From an uncultured Clostridiaceae bacterium (GTDB lineage Bacteria; Bacillota; Clostridia; Clostridiales; Clostridiaceae), in the NCBI GenBank assembly GCA_937976175.1, contig CALJTN010000282.1, positions 1 to 34,206 on the forward strand: a stretch of 34,206 bases of DNA. Reading direction: 5' to 3'. Position numbers and translations under genes: made by a program. The notes beneath the pieces are model-generated. The model searched no databases. It was not told where the DNA came from and saw only the letters and a program-made list of their open reading frames with translations. Below, one piece after another: positions 9,989-19,413 of the stretch; positions within the stretch are counted from its first letter, which is position 1, and every line of letters begins with the position of its first letter.

Positions 9989-10084
9989 AGTTATTCCCTC
10001 CATTGTTATAAAGATTCCTTTATAGAGTAGACGATAGTAGCCTATATAATGTTTCATAAATTTAAACTATTAACAAGAAGAAAA

Positions 10085-10116
10085 GAGAAATGGCAACCTA
10101 ATGGCTTCCATTTCTC
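10085..10116 (-). terminator. Intrinsic terminator downstream of the 52-aa ORF
   Basis: GAGAAATGG...CCATTTCTC inverted repeat with TTTTC tract on the minus strand. Confidence 0.55.
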
Positions 10117-10200
10117 CTTTTAAAATTTTCTATTATTCTATGACTCATAAGCTACATCTACAGACCTAGTGAGCTCTTCATGAAATCTAGGGATGTATTT

Positions 10201-10359
10201 CTATTTATCAAATAGACCGCCAGTTTTCTTATTGCTTCTACTTGCTTTTCTTTGTTTTCCAATTACTTTATCAGGTCTTGAAATTCCACCCTGCTCAGAA
10301 CTTTTCTTTTTCTTTTCCTCAATAATTTTTTTCATCATTTCAATATTGTTGCTCGACAT
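10201..10359 (-). CDS. Small basic protein (52 aa), missing from the ORF track
   Basis: Manual translation MSSNNIEMMKKIIEEKKKKSSEQGGISRPDKVIGKQRKASRSNKKTGGLFDK*; AAAGGAGGAAAATTT RBS directly upstream of ATG 10359. Confidence 0.8.
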   Translation of the reverse strand: MSSNNIEMMKKIIEEKKKKSSEQGGISRPDKVIGKQRKASRSNKKTGGLFDK

Positions 10360-10586
10360 AAATTTTCCTCCTTTTGCAGCAAATTAAAGAATGTTATATA
10401 CTATAGAATTTATGCTGTAATTTATAATTTCTACATTTTTATTTTCTACACTCAAATATAACTTGTTATTTTCCCTACTAATCAGTTTATCCTAATTCTT
10501 TTAAAATTTCAATATAATATTACAAGTAAAGAGCACTTTTTTATAAAAATCAATGTTTGACCTACTAAATGTTTATATATGCATAA

Positions 10587-11219
10587 CTATTTAGAGGTGA
10601 TACTATCCAGCTTAGTTAGTACATTTCTATATCCCGGTTTTATAATTTCGTTATTATATAAATCTTCATAGCTTACTTTATTTATATCAAATTCTAATGC
10701 TTTTAAAAAATTGTGGCCATAAAGCTTTTTAATAAACATCTCATAGTCTTCTTTTATTAAATTATGGTGTTTTTTTTCATAGTCATATGCTTTTGTATCA
10801 TTATTTAATTTCTCTATAATTCCATATAATTGATAAATATAACTCATTTCTTTTAAACTAAAAGTTTCCTCTAAAGCTGAAATAGCTTCAGCATAATTTA
10901 AGTTCATAGGTATAGGATAAATGCTGATTTTATTCTTATAGTGAAATTCTTTTAACATCCTTAAACTTTGAAATAAGGTAGTGCATATATCTAATCTAAT
11001 AATGGTGGCATACTCAATAAGCTTAAGAACTCGATTTTGTTCTTGATACTCTCTTCTAGCTTTTTCAATTTTACTTTGTGTTTCAATTGACTTACAAGTT
11101 GAATTTTTATTTATAAACCAACTGAAAATGCCCCCTAAAATAGTTCCAATTATAATAGAAATAGAGGATATCAGTGGAGTTATAAGCTTATCGGGTATGA
11201 GTGCCAATGCTCCTATCAT
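10587..11219 (-). CDS. Hypothetical membrane-anchored protein (N-terminal TM, helical cytosolic region)
   Basis: TM segment LITPLISSISIIIGTILGGIFSWFI; GAGGAGG RBS upstream. Confidence 0.7.
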   Translation of the reverse strand: MIGALALIPDKLITPLISSISIIIGTILGGIFSWFINKNSTCKSIETQSKIEKARREYQEQNRVLKLIEYATIIRLDICTTLFQSLRMLKEFHYKNKISIYPIPMNLNYAEAISALEETFSLKEMSYIYQLYGIIEKLNNDTKAYDYEKKHHNLIKEDYEMFIKKLYGHNFLKALEFDINKVSYEDLYNNEIIKPGYRNVLTKLDSITSK

Positions 11220-11487
11220 CCCAATTTCCTCCTCATAAAAAGTATTTTCTGAAAAAGTATTTTCTACAATATAGTTTCCATAGAAATATATTTTATTCTC
11301 CCACCCTTACATGACTTTTTCACTCATTATAGAAGTGTAGCCATTTACTCCTCAAATCTTATCAAAATATATTTTGACAAGGCTATCATAATTGGGGTAT
11401 TGTTTCTATATAAAGTTTATGCAAAAACATTCTTGTAAAATTAAAAGTAGGCTTTAAAGTAATTTTATTGAAGGAGATTATAAAATC

Positions 11488-11703
11488 ATGGATACACAAA
11501 CTAATAATGTAGGTCAAGTTAGAAATAATATATCTATAGGTGCTACCGTTGATGTTATATTAAAAAAAGATCAACGAACAAGTAAGTTAACTAGAGGTGT
11601 AGTAAAGAGGTTATTAACCAACTCAGCAGTACACCCACGAGGCATAAAGGTGATGCTAGAGGATGGTCAAGTAGGTAGAGTTCAAGCTCTTATTTCTAAA
11701 TAA
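11488..11703 (+). CDS. ywbE: YwbE family protein
   Basis: 71 aa, VRNNISIGATVDVILKKDQRTSKLTRGVVKRLLTNSAVHPRGIKVMLEDGQVGRVQ is typical of the YwbE family; GAAGGAG RBS. Confidence 0.9.
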   Translation: MDTQTNNVGQVRNNISIGATVDVILKKDQRTSKLTRGVVKRLLTNSAVHPRGIKVMLEDGQVGRVQALISK

Positions 11704-12131
11704 AAATCAATATTTTAAGTTTTAAAATAGTTTACCATTATAATGAATTTAATGGTAAATTATTTTTTGTGTTTAAATTTATAAATTTTTATTGCATTTA
11801 TAGTTAGAATCATATATACTTATAAAGTTACCTAGTCCAAATAAAATATTTACAAAATTATAAAAAACTTGCTAATGCATTGCAAAACATCGGATCATTG
11901 AAACCCATAACAAAAGATAAGACATGAATTTTAAAACTTCAATTCTTAAATTCTTACCCTTTTGATTCTAAAATTTCTTAATGAATCCCTTAATAAAAAT
12001 TTTGTTGAATAACGTACTGATAACGCTTATAACATAGCCTAATTTGTTATAACATGATTTACATTTCTACTAGAGGAATAATCAATTAATAATTGTTATA
12101 TGCCTTAGTATACTGGTAAGGAGGTATTTAA

Positions 12132-12200
12132 ATGAAAAAAGATGAATTGTTTGAAATTACAGAAGATGTAATTAATGAATGTCTAGAATGTTTAGACTAA
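12132..12200 (+). CDS. Putative 22-aa acidic peptide MKKDELFEITEDVINECLECLD
   Basis: AAGGAGG 7 nt upstream of ATG; hairpin plus T8 tract directly downstream. Confidence 0.5.
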   Translation: MKKDELFEITEDVINECLECLD

Positions 12201-12213
12201 CAACAAAAAAGCA

Positions 12214-12253
12214 AATCTATCACTGCTAACGTTCTAGTGAAGGTTTCTTTTTT
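12214..12253 (+). terminator. Intrinsic terminator after the 22-aa ORF
   Basis: AAATCTATCACT...AGTGAAGGTTTC imperfect stem followed by a long T tract. Confidence 0.5.
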
Positions 12254-12352
12254 TTATATAAAAATATTTTAAGAATTTTCAAACAATTAATGATGTAAAT
12301 AGAGGAAATTTACTTTTTATGGAGAATTAGTACTTGAAAGGAAGTGTATAGA

Positions 12353-12535
12353 ATGTTAACTATTTCTTTTATTAGTGGTGAAAAGGAACTATTTGATTTA
12401 AAACAATCTGAATGTGATATGTTTAAAAGTTGGTTTTATAATTTTGAAAACTCTAGACCACATGAGATTAATTCTATGGGTAAAAAATATTTATTTAATA
12501 AAAAGGCAATAGCTTATATTGAGATAGAGCCTTAG
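12353..12535 (+). CDS. Small hypothetical protein (60 aa from ATG)
   Basis: GAAAGGAAG upstream; the track's GTG start at 12344 overlaps the RBS, so ATG 12353 is preferred. Confidence 0.65.
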   Translation: MLTISFISGEKELFDLKQSECDMFKSWFYNFENSRPHEINSMGKKYLFNKKAIAYIEIEP

Positions 12536-12661
12536 AGTATGCTTTGACACATCAAAGAAATGAATGTTTCTTCGCTTTTTTATATTTTAAATAGCATCGG
12601 TTGTAACATTTCTTATGCCATAACATATTATAATACTAAATTTAAATTGTGGAGGTATAAA

Positions 12662-13144
12662 ATGCATGCTATGGCTCATATACAAGGAAGTACGTTAGCC
12701 CCCAAGCTTACTGGTATGGTTTACTTTATGGATGTTCCAGGTGGCACAGATGTTTATGTGGAAGTTAAGGGCTTGCCATTATATAAACCTGGAACAAATA
12801 AGACCCCACCCATTGGTCCACATGGCTTTCATATACATGAAATTGGAAATTGTAACATGAATGACCCAACAGAACCATTTACTAAAGCCGGTGAACACTG
12901 GAATCCTACCAATCAGCCACATGGCAACCATGCAGGAGACTTACCTGTGCTATTTTCTAATAATGGTTATGCCAGAATGATGTTTTTTACAAATAAATTT
13001 AAGGTTTCAGATATAATTGACAGAGCTGTTCTTATTCATGAAAACCCAGATGATTACCGTACAGATCCAGCTGGTGATGCTGGTAAGCGAATAGGCTGTG
13101 GTGTAATTAAACAAAGTTCTTACCCACTTCGTCCATATATTTAA
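12662..13144 (+). CDS. sodC: Cu/Zn superoxide dismutase family protein without signal peptide
   Basis: Start revised to ATG 12662 (GGAGGTATAAA upstream). Cu/Zn ligands HGFHIHEIGNC, GEHWNP, PHGNHAGDLP, LIHENPDDY; active-site Arg in GKRIGCGVI. Confidence 0.92.
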   Translation: MHAMAHIQGSTLAPKLTGMVYFMDVPGGTDVYVEVKGLPLYKPGTNKTPPIGPHGFHIHEIGNCNMNDPTEPFTKAGEHWNPTNQPHGNHAGDLPVLFSNNGYARMMFFTNKFKVSDIIDRAVLIHENPDDYRTDPAGDAGKRIGCGVIKQSSYPLRPYI

Positions 13145-13220
13145 ACATATTACAGCTCCAAAGGTGATGATTTAAAGTGTAGTTTATTATTAAAATCTAC
13201 ACAAAAACCTCTTGCTATAT

Positions 13221-13264
13221 AAAAAATAAAGCGTACTGCAATTAACCAGTACGCTTTATTTTTT
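13221..13264. terminator. Bidirectional intrinsic terminator
   Basis: AAAAAATAAAGCGTACTG-CAATTAAC-CAGTACGCTTTATTTTTT, perfect 18-bp stem. Confidence 0.9.
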
Positions 13265-14413
13265 AAACTCTATTTCTATTTGAACAATTTCTGAAGCTGT
13301 TCCTATTCTTATAGGAGGTCCCCAAGTTCCCGCTCCACTTGAAACTACAATATTATATGTGCCTTTACTAAGTAACCCGAAGTCATTCTCAAATATCCGG
13401 CTAGTAATAATATTTGCTGGTAGCAATTGACCTTTGTGAGTATGTCCTGAGAATTGTACATCCACTCCTGCTTTTTCTCCTTCACCAAGATTTGCAGGTT
13501 GATGGTCAATTACAAAAACAGGTAAACTTTTATCTGTATCAGCTAGCAATTCATCTAGTTTTTTTCGTTTTGTCTTAGCATATCTCTCATAGGATAAATC
13601 CTCTCTGCCTACAATGTAAAAACTATTATCTATTTTTACAGTCTTTTCCCTTAATAGATTAAAGCTGGCTGAGTTTTCATACTCATAAGCAATTTTATCT
13701 ACTGCTCCCCCATAATACTCATGATTACCAAATACTGCATAAACTCCATATTTAGAACGTATTTTTTTGAATTCTTCACCCATGTTCTGACTTATAAAAG
13801 GCTCTATATAATCATCAATAGTGTCACCAGCTAGTATTACTATATCGGGGTTTAATTCATTTATCTTGTTTACTATACTTATAAGTCTCTTTTTATTAAC
13901 AATGTCACCAAGGTGCAAATCTGAAAGCATTACAACATTTAGTTTTTTTAACGTTCCCGCATCTTTGTTAATTTTTATTGCATACTTTGTTGTTATAAGA
14001 TTTGTTGCATTGTAAGTTCCACAAACTAATAAAACAGCTACAATCATAAGTGCTCCAATATTAGATATAAAATATATCTTTTGAAGTGTAATAGCACTTA
14101 TGAAGGAAAACCTCGTTATACCCAAAATCAGTTTTACAATATCTATAATTCCTAGTAATATTATAAAATATAAAAAAGCTGCCATCCAGTATCCACCTAT
14201 AATATTAAGGGATTTTTCAAAAAAATGAGGTACTCTATTTTTACCTAGCCTTGCTATTACAAAAGAGAATGCAATAAAAACAAACATTGCCCAATATAAA
14301 TAAACACTGAATTTAGGAATTGCTCTGTTTATAAGTAACCAGCCTTTTCTGCCAACATAAATATTTGCTCCTATAAAAAGAAAAAAAGAAAAGAATATTT
14401 GAAAATAAATCAT
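13256..14413 (-). CDS. Membrane-anchored metallophosphoesterase (YkuE-like)
   Basis: Multi-TM N-terminus; SDLHLGD, GDTIDD, GNHEYY, DHQP, SGHTHKGQ motifs. Confidence 0.93.
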   Translation of the reverse strand: MIYFQIFFSFFLFIGANIYVGRKGWLLINRAIPKFSVYLYWAMFVFIAFSFVIARLGKNRVPHFFEKSLNIIGGYWMAAFLYFIILLGIIDIVKLILGITRFSFISAITLQKIYFISNIGALMIVAVLLVCGTYNATNLITTKYAIKINKDAGTLKKLNVVMLSDLHLGDIVNKKRLISIVNKINELNPDIVILAGDTIDDYIEPFISQNMGEEFKKIRSKYGVYAVFGNHEYYGGAVDKIAYEYENSASFNLLREKTVKIDNSFYIVGREDLSYERYAKTKRKKLDELLADTDKSLPVFVIDHQPANLGEGEKAGVDVQFSGHTHKGQLLPANIITSRIFENDFGLLSKGTYNIVVSSGAGTWGPPIRIGTASEIVQIEIEFKK

Positions 14414-14569
14414 TTAATTATATTTCCTCCAAACTTAGTTATTTAAGATTAATCTTTGGTTCTTTAACTGCTCTAATTTGTCTAATTATACTAAACATTG
14501 GCATTTAAGTCTATGTACAATTATAATATTTACAAGTTTTTTTATTCGAATATTAGCTATATATTTTAA

Positions 14570-14607
14570 TGCAACCGATTGCATATATTTGTGTAACATA
14601 TTATAAT
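14570..14607 (+). promoter_or_regulatory. LacI/MalR or CcpA-type operator overlapping -35 of the amylase promoter
   Basis: TGCAACCGATTGCA (14570-14583); -35 TTGCAT (14579-14584), 17-nt spacer, -10 TATAAT (14602-14607). Confidence 0.8.
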
Positions 14608-14632
14608 ATAAGTATATGAAGGGGGTAACTAT

Positions 14633-16126
14633 ATGAAAAAACTTTTTTTAATGCTTAGTTTTGTATCTATACTCATATTTGCAAGTGGTTGTAATCAAAA
14701 CTCAGCACTTCCTAATAAGGATGTAAGTATAAAAGAAAATGCTGTTAAAGATAATGAACCTTTAAGCACAGTAATAAAAGGAGATAGTAAATTTAGTAAT
14801 AAAGATTTAATTTATTTTATAATGACAGATCGTTTTTATAACGCAGATACATCAAATGATAACTTTGCTGATGTAGATAAAAATAATGCTAAAGCTTATC
14901 ATGGTGGCGATCTCCAAGGGGTAATAGATAAGTTAGATTATATAAAATCCCTAGGAACAACTGCCATTTGGATTACTCCTGTGGTGAAAAATGAATACGC
15001 TGGTTATCACGGTTACTGGACTGAAGATTTCTACGCAGTAGATCCTCATCTAGGTGATATGGCTACACTTAAAAAGCTTGTGAGTGAAGCTCACAAAAAA
15101 GATATGAAGGTTCTCCTTGACCACGTTGTTAATCACACTGGTTACAAATCTCCTTGGTTAACTGACAAAAGTAAAAAGGATTGGTTTCATCCTAAATTGG
15201 ATATTTCTAATTGGAATGATCAAAAACAAGTTGAAAATGGGTGGCTGGCAGGTCTTCCTGATTTAAACACCGAGAATGTTGAGGTGAGAAAATTCTTGCT
15301 AGACAATACCTTATGGTGGATTGAACAAACTGGTGTTGATGGAATGAGATTAGACACTGTAAGACATATTCCCATGGATTTTTGGCAGGAGTTCACTGAG
15401 ACAATTAAAGCTAAATATCCTAGTTTTTATTTCCTAGGGGAAGTATGGAATGAAAATTCTAGATACTTAGAGCAGTATCATAAGTTAGGACTCGATGGTT
15501 TAACTAACTACTCTATGTACAAGGGTATTCGTGAGTCTTTTACGAGATTTGGCAAGACTAATTCATTAATAAGCGCAATAAATCGTGAAGAGAGCTTTTC
15601 TTCTCCCGAACTTAACGGTATTTTCATTGATAATCATGATAATACAAGATTAATAACTCAAGGTGGAGAGCACGGCACAGAGTATTTAAAACAAGCCTTA
15701 AGCTTTATAATGACATACCCTTCCATACCTATTATATACTATGGAACTGAGATAGGCATGGAAGGTGGTGCTGATCCAGATAACAGGCGAGATATGGAGT
15801 GGAATAAGGTAGAAAAGAGTGATATTTTAACTTTTTATAAGAGCTTAGCTAATTTAAGAAGCACCAACCCTGCCATAGTGTCAGGAGACTTTAAATTATT
15901 AGACTATGATAATTACTTTATTTCCTACATGAGAGAAAAAGATAAGAAATCAGTTATAGTGGTAATGAATCTTCAAAACAAAGAAAAAAATGTTGTCATA
16001 AATATTCCAAATAAAACAAAAGAATTTACGGACTTATTAACTAGTAAAAAATTCAAGGCAAAGGATCAAAAATTAGAAATAATCCTTAAGCCATTAGATT
16101 TAATAATTCTTCAATCTAATGATTAA
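14633..16126 (+). CDS. GH13 alpha-amylase family lipoprotein
   Basis: Lipobox FASGCNQ; GH13 regions DHVVNHTG, GMRLDTVRHI, FLGEVWNE, IDNHDN. Confidence 0.95.
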   Translation: MKKLFLMLSFVSILIFASGCNQNSALPNKDVSIKENAVKDNEPLSTVIKGDSKFSNKDLIYFIMTDRFYNADTSNDNFADVDKNNAKAYHGGDLQGVIDKLDYIKSLGTTAIWITPVVKNEYAGYHGYWTEDFYAVDPHLGDMATLKKLVSEAHKKDMKVLLDHVVNHTGYKSPWLTDKSKKDWFHPKLDISNWNDQKQVENGWLAGLPDLNTENVEVRKFLLDNTLWWIEQTGVDGMRLDTVRHIPMDFWQEFTETIKAKYPSFYFLGEVWNENSRYLEQYHKLGLDGLTNYSMYKGIRESFTRFGKTNSLISAINREESFSSPELNGIFIDNHDNTRLITQGGEHGTEYLKQALSFIMTYPSIPIIYYGTEIGMEGGADPDNRRDMEWNKVEKSDILTFYKSLANLRSTNPAIVSGDFKLLDYDNYFISYMREKDKKSVIVVMNLQNKEKNVVINIPNKTKEFTDLLTSKKFKAKDQKLEIILKPLDLIILQSND

Positions 16127-16175
16127 TTATGGCTATCTTCACTATAATATTAATGACTTCTCTTATAAAATAAAC

Positions 16176-16229
16176 GTAGATAAACATTAAAAAGACGACC
16201 AAAAGGTCGTCTTTTTAATGTTTATCTAC
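16176..16229. terminator. Bidirectional terminator between convergent amylase and pullulanase genes
   Basis: Perfect 25-bp inverted repeat GTAGATAAACATTAAAAAGACGACC-AAAA-GGTCGTCTTTTTAATGTTTATCTAC. Confidence 0.9.
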
Positions 16230-18111
16230 ATAATATATAGGTACAAATGGCAGGTACAGTTACCTCTTTTATAAAAGCTACAGCACCCTTATTTACACCT
16301 GTTTTATTTACTTCATATTCATTTGCTAAAACTCTCCACTGATTATCATCGGGCAAAACTACTTTTATTCCTTCTTTGTTAGAATTATGAATTATGATTA
16401 ATTTGCTGTAATCCTCTTTAAAGGAAGATGTTAATTCATAAGCTACAGAGTTACAAGGAGCTTCAAGGAAGGTTAAGGATTTTCTTACTTCAACCGCAGT
16501 GTCCAAGGTCATAACCTTTTGGCTCTTTCTCAAGGCAATTAAATTCTTAATGTATTCATAGGTTTCTCTGTATTTAGCTTTTCTACTCCAATTTATTTCA
16601 TTCACGGCGTCACCGGAATTATAACTATTATGGTTCCCTTGTTTAGTCCTTAATATTTCTGTTCCACCCTGAATAAAAGGTACTCCTTGAGAAGTAAGAA
16701 CTATAGATAAGGCAAGCCTATTCATTTTTTCTCTTTCTAAAGCAGTGTTATTAGAATTGCTTTTTTCAAATTTATCATTTAAGCACAAATTATCATGAGA
16801 GCTTACATAATTTATGGATTCTCCAGGTTCTTGTGTGAAATTATATATTTCATTGTCGTACATAATTCCACCAACAATGCCCTTTTTAATTTCTATCTCA
16901 AGGTTTAATGCACCATTTACAAATCCCGCGGAACTACCGTCATTATCCCCCTTTATTGCATTTCTTATATCGTCATTAAACACAGATATTTGCATACCCT
17001 TTTGACTACCTTTTCTTAGCTGCATAGAAGGTGGTAATGATGATGGTCCCCCAGTCCATGGTTCACCATAAATAATAATATTGGGATTAATAATCTTTGC
17101 TTGGGTTACTACTTCCTTCATAGTCTCAATATCATGAAGAGCCATTAAGTCAAATCTAAATCCATCTATCTTATATTCCTCTGCCCAAAACTTAACACTA
17201 TCTACTATAAACTTCCTCATCATTGGCTTCTCAGAAGCTGTTTCATTGCCACAACCAGAACCATTAGTGTAGTTACCTTCTTCATCCCTTCTATAATAAT
17301 ATCCTGGCACTAAGGTATCCATGGGTGAATTTCCTGTAGTAAAGGTATGATTATAGACAACATCCATAATTACGCTAATACCATTTTCGTGCAAGGTCTG
17401 AACCATAGTCTTAAACTCTTTGATTCTTACGGTGCCATCTAGAGAATCTGTAGCATAAGAGCCCTCTGGAACATTATATAAATAAGGGTCATATCCCCAA
17501 TTATATCCACCAACAGTTTCATCCACACTTGCAAAATCATAAACTGGTAATAAATGAACATGAGTTATCCCTAGATCTTTAAGATGATCAAGTCCTGTAG
17601 TAATGCCCTCAGGGGTTTTGGTGTTTTTCTCAGTGAAGGCTAAATATTTACCTTTATTTTTAATCCCTGAGTCTTCTGATACTGAAAAATCTCTAACATG
17701 CATTTCATAGATTACTGCCTCAGTTCTATTAATTACTAAAGGTTTGTTGTGATTTTCCCAATTGTCAGGATTTAGAGAATGGAAGTCAACAATCATTCCC
17801 CTCTTACCATTAGCACTAGCTCCTTTAGTGTAGATATCCGGTGTTTCCTTTTCTACTCCATTAAATACTACTAAATAGTTGTAGTATTTATTTTTAAAGT
17901 CGCCTTTAAGGGAAAGCCTCCAGACTCCTTTTTCACCTTTGGTCATTGCGTATTTTTGTCCTAAGTCATCTTGCGGAGTTTCGTACACTAACACTGAAAT
18001 TTGTTCTGCAGTAGGGGCCCAAACCTTAAATGTTGTATTATCCTTAGTGTAAACTGCACCTAAATCACTTCCATCATATATAAATTCTTGGTTTTCTGAC
18101 ATTTTATCCAT
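16222..18111 (-). CDS. Type I pullulanase-like GH13 enzyme
   Basis: CBM48-like N-terminus; YNWGYDP motif typical of type I pullulanase; DVVYNHT, GFRFDLMAL, YGEPWTGG, SSHDN. No signal peptide. Alternative start MSENQ a few codons in. Confidence 0.93.
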   Translation of the reverse strand: MDKMSENQEFIYDGSDLGAVYTKDNTTFKVWAPTAEQISVLVYETPQDDLGQKYAMTKGEKGVWRLSLKGDFKNKYYNYLVVFNGVEKETPDIYTKGASANGKRGMIVDFHSLNPDNWENHNKPLVINRTEAVIYEMHVRDFSVSEDSGIKNKGKYLAFTEKNTKTPEGITTGLDHLKDLGITHVHLLPVYDFASVDETVGGYNWGYDPYLYNVPEGSYATDSLDGTVRIKEFKTMVQTLHENGISVIMDVVYNHTFTTGNSPMDTLVPGYYYRRDEEGNYTNGSGCGNETASEKPMMRKFIVDSVKFWAEEYKIDGFRFDLMALHDIETMKEVVTQAKIINPNIIIYGEPWTGGPSSLPPSMQLRKGSQKGMQISVFNDDIRNAIKGDNDGSSAGFVNGALNLEIEIKKGIVGGIMYDNEIYNFTQEPGESINYVSSHDNLCLNDKFEKSNSNNTALEREKMNRLALSIVLTSQGVPFIQGGTEILRTKQGNHNSYNSGDAVNEINWSRKAKYRETYEYIKNLIALRKSQKVMTLDTAVEVRKSLTFLEAPCNSVAYELTSSFKEDYSKLIIIHNSNKEGIKVVLPDDNQWRVLANEYEVNKTGVNKGAVAFIKEVTVPAICTYILCR

Positions 18112-18168
18112 TATAAAACCTCTTTTCTTCTAAAATATCGTTAATTCATTACCCAAATGCTATAACAC

Positions 18169-18182
18169 GACAAACGTTTGCA
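18169..18182. promoter_or_regulatory. Operator-like palindrome upstream of pullulanase
   Basis: GACAAACGTTTGCA (core CAAACGTTTG perfect palindrome), a variant of the operator at 14570 and 23019. Confidence 0.6.
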
Positions 18183-18239
18183 TAAAATAAAAGATCTATT
18201 AAGCTCTATTTTCTTCATAATATGTAATCATCCTTAAAA

Positions 18240-18267
18240 AAATAACTCTAGATGTCTAGAGTTATTT
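18240..18267 (-). terminator. Terminator at the 3' end of the LacI-family gene
   Basis: AAATAACTCTAGA-TG-TCTAGAGTTATTT perfect inverted repeat followed by TTTTTT on the minus strand. Confidence 0.8.
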
Positions 18268-19260
18268 AGTTGATTCTCTTTCAACCAACTTTGTATCAAT
18301 AATATAATTATTGATATATTCCTTTTCATTCTCTAACTTGTTTATTAACAGCTTGACTGCAAAATAACCTAACTCTTCAGAATTGACATCTACTGAAGAT
18401 AGTGGAGGATTTCTATAAGCAGCTAGTGGAGTGTTATTAAACCCAATAATAGAAATAGGCTTATCTGATATTTCAGCAATAGCTTTAGATGCACCAAAGG
18501 CAATTAAATCATCAGTGGTAACAACAGCCGTAGGATTAGATTTACTTAAGATTTTTTTCATAGCATCATAACCACTAATTTCTGTAAAGTCTGCTACTTC
18601 TATCATATTTCCATCTATTTTTACGCCTATATTCTCCATAGCTCTCTTGTAACCTTCTAATCTATTTATAGTTACATTAAGAGTAGGTGACCCTCCTATA
18701 AATGCAATTTTTCTTTCACCCTTTTGTATAAGGTAATTAACAACACTATACATGGCATGAAAGTTATCATTATCAACCCATAAAAGCCCTTCGGTACTTT
18801 CAGGTTTTCCTATTACTACGAAAGGATAATCTGCTTCTTTTAAATAGGCGATACATTTGTCATCCTTCCTTACCGTTGGCAAAATAATGCCATCAACCCT
18901 TCTACTATTTATTAAACTTGCTATGTACTCTACTTCTTGCTCTTCATTGCTACTGTAAGTATACATAATATAGTATCCCTTTTTTTGAGCGTAATGACTT
19001 ATGCCCCTCATAATTTGGATAAAAAAAGGATTAACAAATAAATCTTCATCAGTATTAGGTAAAATAAGACCTATGGTTTTAGTTGTTTTACTAACAAGGC
19101 TCCTAGCTATGGCATTAGGGTGGTAATCCACTTCCTTCATTGCCTTATAAACCTTTTTTTTAGTTGCATCACTAATTTTAGGATTATCTGCTATTACTCT
19201 TGAAACTGTTGAGGGAGATACATTCGCTAGTTTAGCGACTTCTCTTATAGTTACTGACAT
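18262..19260 (-). CDS. malR: LacI-family transcriptional regulator, probable maltose regulator
   Basis: HTH MSVTIREVAKLANVSPSTVSRVIADNPKISDATKKKV; periplasmic-binding-like effector domain; lies inside the maltose locus. Confidence 0.85.
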   Translation of the reverse strand: MSVTIREVAKLANVSPSTVSRVIADNPKISDATKKKVYKAMKEVDYHPNAIARSLVSKTTKTIGLILPNTDEDLFVNPFFIQIMRGISHYAQKKGYYIMYTYSSNEEQEVEYIASLINSRRVDGIILPTVRKDDKCIAYLKEADYPFVVIGKPESTEGLLWVDNDNFHAMYSVVNYLIQKGERKIAFIGGSPTLNVTINRLEGYKRAMENIGVKIDGNMIEVADFTEISGYDAMKKILSKSNPTAVVTTDDLIAFGASKAIAEISDKPISIIGFNNTPLAAYRNPPLSSVDVNSEELGYFAVKLLINKLENEKEYINNYIIDTKLVERESTK

Positions 19261-19349
19261 AAAAACTTCACTTCCTACTTTCTAAAAATATTCTATGCTC
19301 ATTATATTATTAAATGTACTATTAAGCAAGTTTAGCTTTTACAAATGCT

Positions 19350-19402
19350 AGGCACCATTTAAGATAACTATATTAGTATGCTAGTTATTTTAAATGATGC
19401 CT
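19350..19402 (-). repeat. Hairpin element, copy A, related to the element at 27836
   Basis: Minus strand: AGGCATCATTTAAAATAACTA-GCATACTAATA-TAGTTATCTTAAATGGTGCCT; downstream of malG, no clear U-tract after the stem. Confidence 0.6.
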
Positions 19403-19413
19403 TGCTAGAAAAT

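Noticed and set aside
10193-10387. Plus-strand 64-aa hydrophobic ORF
   Set aside because: Antisense to the 52-aa minus-strand ORF, which has an RBS and terminator.
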